Assembly: GCA_003646045.1 (NCBI GenBank)
Contig: QNDV01000185.1
Location: 1 to 5,591, forward strand
DNA length: 5,591 nt
Direction: 5' to 3'
Source: a bacterium
GTDB lineage: Bacteria; Krumholzibacteriota; Krumholzibacteria; LZORAL124-64-63
The position numbers and the translations under genes were made by a program. This document shows, one piece after another, positions 1-5,538 of this stretch. Numbering within the stretch: the first letter of the stretch is position 1; every line of letters starts with the position of its first letter. The notes under the pieces are model-generated. The model worked only from the letters and a program-made list of their open reading frames with translations. It made no database searches and was not told where the DNA came from.

Positions 1-2885
1 GGCACCGGCCAGGACAGTTCCACGCCGTGATCGGTGACACGGGCGACGAGACCCTCCACGGCCACCGGTGAATCGTAATTCAGCAGGGCCACCACCGGTT
101 GACCGGAAATGGGATAGACGGGTCGCAGCAGGTGCTCGATTCCCGCCGATATCGCCATGGCGTCGGGGATGGACGGGTTCCGGATGGGTACCAGGGCCAG
201 CGGCGCGTTATCGGCCAGGGCGATACTGAAGAAGTGGAAGGTCGCCAGGTGGACGTTGGGTAATGCCGGCTGGGGAAATTGCAGACCTACCAGGAAATCC
301 GGCCAGGCCATGAAGTTCAGGCCGCTGCCGATGTACTCGGTCTCCAGCAGGAACACGCCCTCGGGAATCAGCATGCGCAGTTCCCAGCCACTGATATCCT
401 CGGGCATTGCCGGCTGCTTCAGCACGAGGTAGGCCTCGAAGACCTGGTTGTCATCCAGGTCGGAGATATACCAGCGCTCGAAGCTCTCGTCGAAATAGAC
501 GCCGACCACATCCTCGGTTTGGCCCACCGGTACGCCGTGGAATGCCTCGCCCGTCAGGGTGACGGTGGCGCACATGTTCTCGCCCAGATCGAGAGAGCAG
601 ACATGTGGCCCCACGGAGGTCGGCAGGAAGAGCACCGTCATCTCGGCGGTCTCGCCTACCTCCAGGGTATCGGGCCCGGTAACGGCGGTGAATGTGGTAC
701 AGCTGAACTCGGGGTCCAGGATCAGTGGCGCCGTGCCCGTATTGGTCACGGTCAGCGGCAGGGAGGTGCCGCCTCCGGTGGGTGTCGGCGGGAAATCGAG
801 CTGCGCAGACGAGAGACTGCACAGGGGCACGTCAGCATTGGACTGGCCGCTGAGGGGAACCGAGGACAGGTCCGGGCCGAGGTTCAGGAAGCCGCTATGG
901 TATCCCTCGGTCACCGGCGCGTACTGTACGCGGAACAGGGCGTTCGAGGCAGGCGGTACCACGCCGACGCTGCCGCCGGCGGTCAGGGTGAAAGGACCAT
1001 CGGGGGGATCGATCCCCGACTGTATTGACACCGCGTAGCTGTTGTTGTTGATCACATGCAATTCCAGCTCGGTGCTGCTGCCCAACGGGCGCATGCCGAA
1101 ATCCAGGGACGGTGGGGCGATGGTCAAGCCGCCTGAATTGTAATTCGCCGTGCCGCTGAGCGGTACGTCCGGCACATCCGTGCCGCCTCTGAAGACGGCC
1201 GTGAGGTTCCCTATGACACTCGGATGGAAGTCGATGTCCACACGGTGACTGGCGCCGGCCGCCAGGAGCACCGGCTCGCCGCTGCCGTAGATGGAAAAAT
1301 TGGGACCCGGAGGGTCCAGGGTCGGCGTCAGCAGAATATCGGCCGCCGTGTAGTTGCGGATGTACAGGTGCCGTGACGTGGTTCCGCCCACGCTGGTGTC
1401 GGCGAAATCGAGGGCGTCCGGGTCGACGATGACCTCACCCGTAGGCACGGTTCCGTAGCCCAACATCAGCACTTCGAGGCCCAGGCCGGGGAAGACCAGC
1501 GTATTGGCAAATGTACCTTCGGCCACGGGCGAGAAGGCGAGGAGGAAGGCGCGGGAGTAGTTCGGCTGGATGGTGACATCCACGCCGGCGGCCGGCAAAA
1601 CCATGGAGAAGGGTCCACCGGCGTCCTGCAGGTTGCCGTGAACCACGATGGAAACGTCACTGCCGTTGTGTACGAGAACCGAGCGCTCGGCAGTATTGCC
1701 GCCGTAGACACTGCCGAAGGAAACGGCATCGGGATAGACCGAGATCAGCCCGGAGGGGTCGTGGCCCGTACCGGAAACCGGTACCGGCGTGACGCCCGCA
1801 CCCAACTCGAGATCGCACTGGAAGATACCGATGGTCGTGGGCGTGAAGTAGACGGTGATGCTACGCATACTCCCCGCCGCCACGATGAAGGGCACCGAAG
1901 GGCTGGGCACGAACTCGAGGCACTCCATCCTCGGGTCCAGGCCGTATGCTGTCTCGCCCGTATTGTTGAACATAAAATTGAACTGTGTCGTGGCGCCCAC
2001 GGGGGTATTGCCGAAGTCGTGCGAGGTGGAAGAGATGGTGTACGACGATATGGGCAGACGCCCGGTGCCGTAGAGAATGACCTGGCCACAGTCGGTACCC
2101 AGGTCCAGGCTACCGGTGGAAGGTCCGACCTCGCTGGCAGTGAAGGTCATGCTGATAGTTCGGCTCTGGCCCGATGGGACATACAGGGGCCCGGTAGTCA
2201 CCAGGGAAAAACCCGCGCCGGATATGACGGGATCCACAAACAGGCTACCGCCGCCGATATTGGTGACAGAAATGTTCCTGTGGACCACGTTGCCCAGGGA
2301 TATCTCGCCGAACTGGAGGGTGGTGCGCTCCAGTTCACAGAACGGTATCCAGTTGTAGGTGGCCGCCGTCGGATCGCCGGAGGCCGTCGCCATGGGCGTG
2401 AGGATTTCCTTGTCGTCGAACGGGATGTAGCTCATGGCGTCGGGTATGGATGGCGCATGGAACAGGGGCAGCAGTTCGATGCGGAAGGGCGTAGGCTCGT
2501 TGATCATCATGTCGAAGCTGGCCAGCATCACCTGGCCACCCGGGATGGGCAGAGGATCGGCCAGGCCCACCACGAACTCGGGAGCGGTTTTGTAGTTCAC
2601 TGCGTTGCCGGCCAGGGTCCACTGGGTCAACGGTGTGTAGCCCTGGAAGGCCACCCGACACTCCCAACCGCCCAGGCCGCCACCGGTCTGGGTGGGATTG
2701 TGGAGAACCAGGTAGGCCGTGGCCAAGTGGGGCACGTCCGGGTTCACCATATCGGACTGGGTATAATCGGTGTCGAAGTAGATACCGACGATATCCGTAA
2801 ACTGGGCCGAGGCCGGAGTGCTGACCAGCAGGACGAGAATGGCGGAAAATATAGCACCGTGCAGGCGGTTGCAAAGGCGGGACAT
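1..2885 (-). CDS. Secreted choice-of-anchor-D (ASH/HYDIN-like) repeat protein, 3' end missing
   Basis: Open from ATG at 2885 to the left edge: 961 residues and no stop, so the C-terminus is outside the window. Residues 1-27 form a signal peptide (R3, R7, a hydrophobic stretch at 11-21, cleavage expected after ASA27). Residues 31-178 are a module starting DIVGIYFD. Six Ig-like repeats follow near 183-275, 282-374, 383-478, 485-579, 587-681 and 688-781. Each opens with an LDFG-like strand (F192, F291, F390, F494, F596, F698), then a TNTG/NNTG-like turn, an FxPxxxG strand and usually a final SGTG-like strand. This is the choice-of-anchor-D/ASH pattern. Residues 792-938 repeat the N-terminal module, and 944-961 look like the first strands of an FN3-type domain. 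The protein is probably extracellular or outer-surface, with an adhesive or structural role; this is inference, since the C-terminus that would carry an anchor or sorting signal is unseen. The start is fixed by the signal peptide and by AAGGA six bases upstream. Domain call is firm, function open. Confidence 0.93.
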   Translation of the reverse strand, partial: MSRLCNRLHGAIFSAILVLLVSTPASAQFTDIVGIYFDTDYTQSDMVNPDVPHLATAYLVLHNPTQTGGGLGGWECRVAFQGYTPLTQWTLAGNAVNYKTAPEFVVGLADPLPIPGGQVMLASFDMMINEPTPFRIELLPLFHAPSIPDAMSYIPFDDKEILTPMATASGDPTAATYNWIPFCELERTTLQFGEISLGNVVHRNISVTNIGGGSLFVDPVISGAGFSLVTTGPLYVPSGQSRTISMTFTASEVGPSTGSLDLGTDCGQVILYGTGRLPISSYTISSTSHDFGNTPVGATTQFNFMFNNTGETAYGLDPRMECLEFVPSPSVPFIVAAGSMRSITVYFTPTTIGIFQCDLELGAGVTPVPVSGTGHDPSGLISVYPDAVSFGSVYGGNTAERSVLVHNGSDVSIVVHGNLQDAGGPFSMVLPAAGVDVTIQPNYSRAFLLAFSPVAEGTFANTLVFPGLGLEVLMLGYGTVPTGEVIVDPDALDFADTSVGGTTSRHLYIRNYTAADILLTPTLDPPGPNFSIYGSGEPVLLAAGASHRVDIDFHPSVIGNLTAVFRGGTDVPDVPLSGTANYNSGGLTIAPPSLDFGMRPLGSSTELELHVINNNSYAVSIQSGIDPPDGPFTLTAGGSVGVVPPASNALFRVQYAPVTEGYHSGFLNLGPDLSSVPLSGQSNADVPLCSLSSAQLDFPPTPTGGGTSLPLTVTNTGTAPLILDPEFSCTTFTAVTGPDTLEVGETAEMTVLFLPTSVGPHVCSLDLGENMCATVTLTGEAFHGVPVGQTEDVVGVYFDESFERWYISDLDDNQVFEAYLVLKQPAMPEDISGWELRMLIPEGVFLLETEYIGSGLNFMAWPDFLVGLQFPQPALPNVHLATFHFFSIALADNAPLALVPIRNPSIPDAMAISAGIEHLLRPVYPISGQPVVALLNYDSPVAVEGLVARVTDHGVELSWPV
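72..512 (-). repeat. C-terminal copy of the duplicated ~147-residue module
   Basis: Encodes residues 792-938, directly after the sixth Ig-like repeat. Shared landmarks with the N-terminal module are DVVGVYFD at 792-799, AYLVL at 818-822, GWE at 833-835, PDFLVGL and SIPDAM at 905-910. The AYLVL-to-GWE spacing differs by one residue between copies. Outside these landmarks the two are strongly diverged, so the duplication is old. Confidence 0.8.
549..2339 (-). repeat. Array of six Ig-like ASH/choice-of-anchor-D repeats
   Basis: Protein-level tandem array inside the secreted protein, residues about 183-781. The F of the LDFG-like strand recurs at 192, 291, 390, 494, 596 and 698, a period of 99-104 residues. 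The repeats are clearly diverged in DNA sequence and are not recent copies. Repeats 1, 2 and 6 carry cysteines; repeats 3, 4 and 5 carry none. Confidence 0.85.
2352..2795 (-). repeat. N-terminal copy of a duplicated ~148-residue module
   Basis: Encodes residues 31-178. It shares with the copy at 72-512 the order DxVGxYFD, AYLVL (57-61), GWE (73-75), a PEFVVGL segment and SIPDAM (146-151). The fold is probably a beta-sandwich, in the style of cohesin-like modules of surface proteins; that is a guess from its beta-rich pattern. It has one cysteine, C76, which is not conserved in the second copy. Confidence 0.8.
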
Positions 2886-3063
2886 GACGTTTCCTTCCCC
2901 CTTGCCCGGTGCCGGGGAGGTCGCCGGGCGTCATTGAGCGGGCTTCCCGGTTGAATCGGGAGCACTCTTTAAGATAGCATGAATGTAGGGAATCAGGGAT
3001 GTGAATGATGGGATTTCGGGAGAGGCCATGATCGGTGGTCGGGTTTTCAAGAGGGAGAACGGA
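2886..3063. promoter_or_regulatory. Divergent intergenic region with weak promoter candidates
   Basis: Separates the leftward secreted-protein gene from the rightward membrane-protein gene, so promoters for both should lie here. On the plus strand, TTGAAT at 2951-2956 and TAGCAT at 2975-2980 are 18 bases apart, each matching the sigma-70 consensus at 4 of 6 positions. On the minus strand, an extended -10-like TGCTATCTT lies at about 2970-2978 without a convincing -35 box. Both are weak and they overlap. Near the leftward start, GCCCGG at 2904-2909 and CCGGGC at 2924-2929 form a 6-bp inverted repeat in the expected leader. Confidence 0.35.
2892..2896 (-). promoter_or_regulatory. Ribosome binding site of the secreted repeat protein
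   Basis: AAGGA on the minus strand, six bases before the ATG at 2885, with a G-run directly upstream. It supports this start, as does the signal peptide that follows. Confidence 0.75.
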
Positions 3064-3696
3064 ATGAACCGCGCACGTACAGTGACTATCCTGACCATGC
3101 TGGGCGGGGCGATTTTCTTCGTTTCCTGGGCCGCCCAGAACTACCTGCAGCCGGGATGGGCGGCGCGGCTCTCGAAGCTCGAAACGTCGCAGAACCTGCT
3201 CCAGCTTGAGCGGATGAACCGTGAGATGTGGCAGATCCAATTCAACCTTGAATCCACATTGGCGGAGCGAAAAACCGATAACGACCACCGGGAACGCTTC
3301 GTCGAGGTGGCCTACAACTACCTGGACGCGATCCAGAACATCTATTTCTGGGAGTCGTGGCGCGTGGCAGGGGAGGGTGGCAGGGAGAGCCTGCCGGTGT
3401 CCAAGACGAAGGTGACCCAACGCGCGAATACGCTCTACCTGGCGCGCGATCTGGAAGGCCTCGTCAAGCTGGTCCACCACTACGATGACCTGCTGACCAG
3501 GCAGCAGAGTGAACTCGACGTCAAGTTCGGTCGTGAACTCGGCAAGGTGCGAGCCCAGTCGCGTTTCTGGGACCGGGTCTTCCTGTGGGGCTACATCGTG
3601 GCTTCATTGCTCATTGCTACGCGGTGGTACTTGACGGCGTGGCTGGGTTGGCCTGGTAGTAGTTGGAACAAAGAATTAGGCGGAACACCGAGTTGA
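3064..3696 (+). CDS. Small two-span membrane protein, unknown function
   Basis: Encodes 210 residues with no family I recognise. Residues 1-6 are positively charged, followed by a first membrane span at about 7-24. Residues about 25-168 are polar, charged and probably helical (for example 36-72 and 120-168). A second span lies at about 172-190, followed by a 20-residue tail. The likely topology is both ends in the cytoplasm and about 145 residues outside the inner membrane. This resembles the input half of four-helix-bundle sensors, but no HAMP, kinase or methyl-accepting domain follows. It is tryptophan-rich, with 11 in 210, several near the membrane boundaries. The ATG at 3064 is preferred because GAGGGAG at 3051-3057 lies six bases upstream and the product starts with a compact charged end plus span. 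ATG at 3028, with GGGAG five bases upstream, is a real alternative adding 12 residues; GTG at 3001 is less likely. It is divergent from the secreted-protein gene and convergent with the 331-residue gene. Confidence 0.85.
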   Translation: MNRARTVTILTMLGGAIFFVSWAAQNYLQPGWAARLSKLETSQNLLQLERMNREMWQIQFNLESTLAERKTDNDHRERFVEVAYNYLDAIQNIYFWESWRVAGEGGRESLPVSKTKVTQRANTLYLARDLEGLVKLVHHYDDLLTRQQSELDVKFGRELGKVRAQSRFWDRVFLWGYIVASLLIATRWYLTAWLGWPGSSWNKELGGTPS

Positions 3697-3715
3697 AAGC
3701 CGGATTGTGAGGGCC

Positions 3716-3741
3716 CGGCCCCGGTCGGACAACCGGGGCCG
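3716..3741. terminator. Strong GC hairpin at the convergent gene junction
   Basis: Perfect 10-bp stem: CGGCCCCGGT at 3716-3725 pairs with ACCGGGGCCG at 3732-3741 around a six-base loop. It begins 20 bases after the stop of the rightward gene and lies beyond the stop of the leftward gene, so it could act in both directions. No T-run follows on either strand, so it is not a classic intrinsic terminator; pausing, RNA-end protection or a Rho-linked role is possible. Confidence 0.6.
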
Positions 3742-3755
3742 TCCCTCCCCCCGAT

Positions 3756-3783
3756 CCGGGACGGGTGTGCAGGCCCGCCCCGG
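3756..3783. terminator. Second GC hairpin at the convergent junction
   Basis: CCGGGACGGG at 3756-3765 pairs with CCCGCCCCGG at 3774-3783 with one A/C mismatch (3761/3778) and an eight-base loop. It starts 14 bases beyond the stop of the leftward 331-residue gene and probably forms the 3' end of that operon's transcript. There is no T-run. Confidence 0.5.
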
Positions 3784-3796
3784 TCGATCACGGTAT

Positions 3797-4792
3797 CTAC
3801 GGCGTCCACTCCCGTACCTGCCCCGGCCCCAGGGGCTGGAGTTTGATGTTACCCACCGGATTGTTTTCCGGCAGCGGAGTCTCACCCTTGGCCTCGCCAA
3901 TCTCCTTGACCGTCTTGAGCCCCGCCAACACGGGACTGCCTTCGATGGCGCTGAGACCGTCGTCGTACCAGTCGAACCACGGCAGGCCGGCACTGGTGTA
4001 CTGCTCGGCAGTGGGCGGCAGGGTGGGCGGCGCCTCGCCGGTGATGACACGCCAGGCCAGGGAGTTGGCGATGTGGATGAAGCAGCGGCGCGGGTGATCG
4101 AGATCCCAGACGTCGAAGTCGTACTTGTCGTCGTAGATTTCCTGCCGCATGCGACCGCCGGCGCCGAGGCCCATGGCGGGGCCGGCTTCCATCAGGCAGT
4201 AACAGACGCTGTGGTCGTCATCGAGCAGCTCTTGCGCACGCTTCTTCTTCATCTTCTCCCACGCCTTGGCCTTCATGGGATACACCACTAACTGCAGCCC
4301 CCCCACGTCGGCCTTACCGGTGAGCTGCTCCTCGGCGGTGTAGCCCTGACCCAGGGGCATGGCCACGAACTGGCGGATCTCGTCCTTGGCCACGCAGAAG
4401 CCGTCGAGCCAGGGCTGATCGGTGGAGACGATGTAGTTCTGCGGCTCGCGGGTGACGTCGTCGGTCCAGGTCTCGCCGGAGACGGCGTTGATGCCCCCCG
4501 CGGCGATCTTCACCAGGCAGGGATACTTGTTGCCGAAGCCGAAGTTGATCCACAGGGCCTCGCTCTGGAACATGGGCAGCATCACGCCGCCGCGCTCGCG
4601 CCAGGCCGCGGGCACCCGGCCACCGAAGCGGTCGATGTTGCGCAGGGGGAAATCGCCCAGCCCGGGCGGCAGGAAGTGGACCGATTCGTCGTCGGGAATA
4701 CGCAAAGTGCGCTGGAATTCACAGGTGAACTCGGCGTCGGTGTGCACCTCGGGAAACGCAATGCGCAGACTGTCGTTGCGGATCGAGATCAT
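3797..4792 (-). CDS. Conserved cytoplasmic protein of unknown function, partner of a MerR regulator
   Basis: Encodes 331 residues, complete from ATG at 4792 to TAG at 3797-3799. There is no signal peptide or membrane span, so it is a soluble cytoplasmic protein. I recognise no named domain. Distinctive, probably conserved blocks are FLPPGLGDFPL at 40-50, a RGGVMLPMFQSEALW block near 67-81, QPWLDGF at 126-132, IRQFVAMPLGQGYTAEEQLTG at about 139-159, GGLQLVVYPMK at 164-174, a glycine-rich GLGAGGRMRQEIYDD at 208-222 and GLPWFDWY at 269-276. From memory, similar blocks occur in proteins labelled hypothetical in several bacterial phyla; this cannot be verified here. Cysteines include a CxC pair at 197/199. 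It follows the regulator gene by three bases, with GGGAGG seven bases before its ATG inside the regulator's last codons, so the two are co-transcribed and translationally coupled. It is probably the regulator's main target. No catalytic motif is identifiable. Confidence 0.95.
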   Translation of the reverse strand: MISIRNDSLRIAFPEVHTDAEFTCEFQRTLRIPDDESVHFLPPGLGDFPLRNIDRFGGRVPAAWRERGGVMLPMFQSEALWINFGFGNKYPCLVKIAAGGINAVSGETWTDDVTREPQNYIVSTDQPWLDGFCVAKDEIRQFVAMPLGQGYTAEEQLTGKADVGGLQLVVYPMKAKAWEKMKKKRAQELLDDDHSVCYCLMEAGPAMGLGAGGRMRQEIYDDKYDFDVWDLDHPRRCFIHIANSLAWRVITGEAPPTLPPTAEQYTSAGLPWFDWYDDGLSAIEGSPVLAGLKTVKEIGEAKGETPLPENNPVGNIKLQPLGPGQVREWTP

Positions 4793-4795
4793 GAA

Positions 4796-5485
4796 TCATC
4801 CTCCCGTGTGAGCAGGCGGCCGGGGTCTGAGCAGACGGCCCAGAGCGGCGGCCATGGTTTGCAGACGCGCACACGCCTGCGGATCGTCCGGCTGGCGGAC
4901 GTTGAGCTCGACATCGGGGGTGGTGATGCGCCGCCACTGCTGGTGACCCGTGACCGTGTCGAGCGGGGTGTCCGATCCCAGCTCGGTCAGCAGGTCTTGC
5001 AGTTGGTGGAGCAGGTGGTGGAGGTCGGTGGGGTCGTCGGGAAAGAGTGGGAGGTCGGGTTGGCAAGAGGGTGCGATCTTGTGTGCCGTGAAGTCGTCGA
5101 TATCGAATTCGCGGATGGCGGCCATGTGCGCCGGCGATTCGGCCATGGACGCCAACGACTCCATCGTCCCCGCCTCGGTATCGAGAATCGCCAGCTCGGC
5201 GCGGCCGCTCAGCAGGGCGTCGATGCCGTCGGGCGAAAGGGCGTCCAGGGCGTGGGCGATCTCGTCGAGGGTCATGGCGCGGCCCGTGGGCTCGATGCGC
5301 TGCTGTTTGAGGCTGCGGATCAGGCGAAGGCGATGGAGGGTTTCCTCACCATATACCGCGTTGGGACCCCGGCTCTCCCCCGCGCCCGGGACCAGTTTCC
5401 TGGTGATGTAGAAGCGGATCTGGCGCTTGGAGAAGCCGGTGGCGGTGACTAGGTAGTCCAGAGTGTGGGTGGTAGCGTCGGGCAT
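4796..5485 (-). CDS. MerR-family transcriptional regulator
   Basis: Encodes 229 residues. Residues 9-66 are a MerR-type winged helix-turn-helix: helix-turn-helix around TATGFSKRQIRFY (14-26), then LVP (31-33), a wing through RGPNAVYG (39-46) and a helix HRLRLIRSLKQQ (51-62). Residues 72-91 fit a second helical segment (TLDEIAHAL). The remainder, about 95-229, is an effector or dimerisation region of no class I can name. It has a leucine- and histidine-rich helix at 153-168, a WRRI-TTPDVELNVR stretch at 184-197 and a final helix at 203-220. There are only two cysteines (C141, C205) and no CxnC metal loop, so a metal sensor of the MerR/CueR type is unlikely. The ATG at 5485 is preferred because AAGGAGG lies exactly eight bases upstream; an in-frame GTG at 5494 would overlap that site. 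It is the first gene of a two-gene operon and probably controls its own promoter through a dyad there. The inducer is unknown. Confidence 0.93.
   Translation of the reverse strand: MPDATTHTLDYLVTATGFSKRQIRFYITRKLVPGAGESRGPNAVYGEETLHRLRLIRSLKQQRIEPTGRAMTLDEIAHALDALSPDGIDALLSGRAELAILDTEAGTMESLASMAESPAHMAAIREFDIDDFTAHKIAPSCQPDLPLFPDDPTDLHHLLHQLQDLLTELGSDTPLDTVTGHQQWRRITTPDVELNVRQPDDPQACARLQTMAAALGRLLRPRPPAHTGG
4800..4805 (-). promoter_or_regulatory. Ribosome binding site of the 331-residue gene, inside the end of the regulator gene
   Basis: GGGAGG on the minus strand, in the last two sense codons of the regulator, seven bases before the ATG at 4792. Ribosomes ending at the TGA at 4796-4798 would be beside the next start, which supports translational coupling. 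Confidence 0.8.
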
Positions 5486-5493
5486 GGGGTTCA

Positions 5494-5500
5494 CCTCCTT
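5494..5500 (-). promoter_or_regulatory. Consensus ribosome binding site deciding the MerR start
   Basis: AAGGAGG on the minus strand, with eight bases before the ATG at 5485. It partly overlaps the GTG at 5494, which rules against that codon as start. Confidence 0.85.
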
Positions 5501-5509
5501 TGGGTTGTT

Positions 5510-5538
5510 AATGTACTCTATACACTGTCTAGTGTCAA
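5510..5538 (-). promoter_or_regulatory. Promoter of the MerR operon
   Basis: On the minus strand a perfect -35 box TTGACA (5538-5533) and a -10 box TACATT (5515-5510, 4 of 6) are separated by 17 bases. Transcription would start near 5503-5505, giving a leader of about 20 bases with the Shine-Dalgarno almost at its 5' end. The 17-base spacer is normal for sigma-70, unlike the 19-20 bases of classic MerR-activated promoters, so repression or autorepression is at least as likely as activation. Confidence 0.65.
5522..5535. promoter_or_regulatory. Dyad operator candidate for the MerR regulator
   Basis: Perfect 5-bp inverted repeat, ACACT and AGTGT around a four-base centre. It lies in the spacer and covers the upstream end (three bases) of the -35 box. 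A dyad between -35 and -10 boxes is the normal position of MerR-family operators, so the neighbouring regulator is the obvious ligand. The identity of the binding protein is inference. Confidence 0.5.

Noticed and set aside
549..2339. Frameshift or pseudogene in the secreted-protein gene
   Set aside because: The minus-strand frame was read codon by codon through most of its length and, with the domain pattern, stays open and in register from 2885 to 1; it lacks a stop only because the window ends.
1638..2954. Long plus-strand open frame of 438 codons opposite the secreted-protein gene, and a similar one at 279-1028
   Set aside because: Both are antisense to a continuous minus-strand frame with a signal peptide, repeated domains and a good ribosome site. 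Their products are rich in G, R, H and V with no domain pattern, as expected from antisense reading of GC-rich coding DNA.
2335..3480. Minus-strand open frame of 381 codons spanning the divergent intergenic region
   Set aside because: It runs antisense through the membrane-protein gene, crosses the promoter region and then shadows the secreted-protein gene in another frame; no domain and no sensible composition.
3707..4291. Plus-strand open frame of 194 codons after the membrane-protein gene
   Set aside because: It begins at the junction hairpins and runs antisense through the 331-residue gene; no ribosome site or recognisable domain.
4676..5452. Plus-strand open frame of 258 codons opposite the MerR gene
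   Set aside because: Antisense shadow of a gene with an unmistakable MerR DNA-binding domain and its own promoter and ribosome site.
5486..5494. GTG at 5494 as start of the MerR regulator
   Set aside because: It overlaps the AAGGAGG sequence that is ideally placed for the ATG at 5485.
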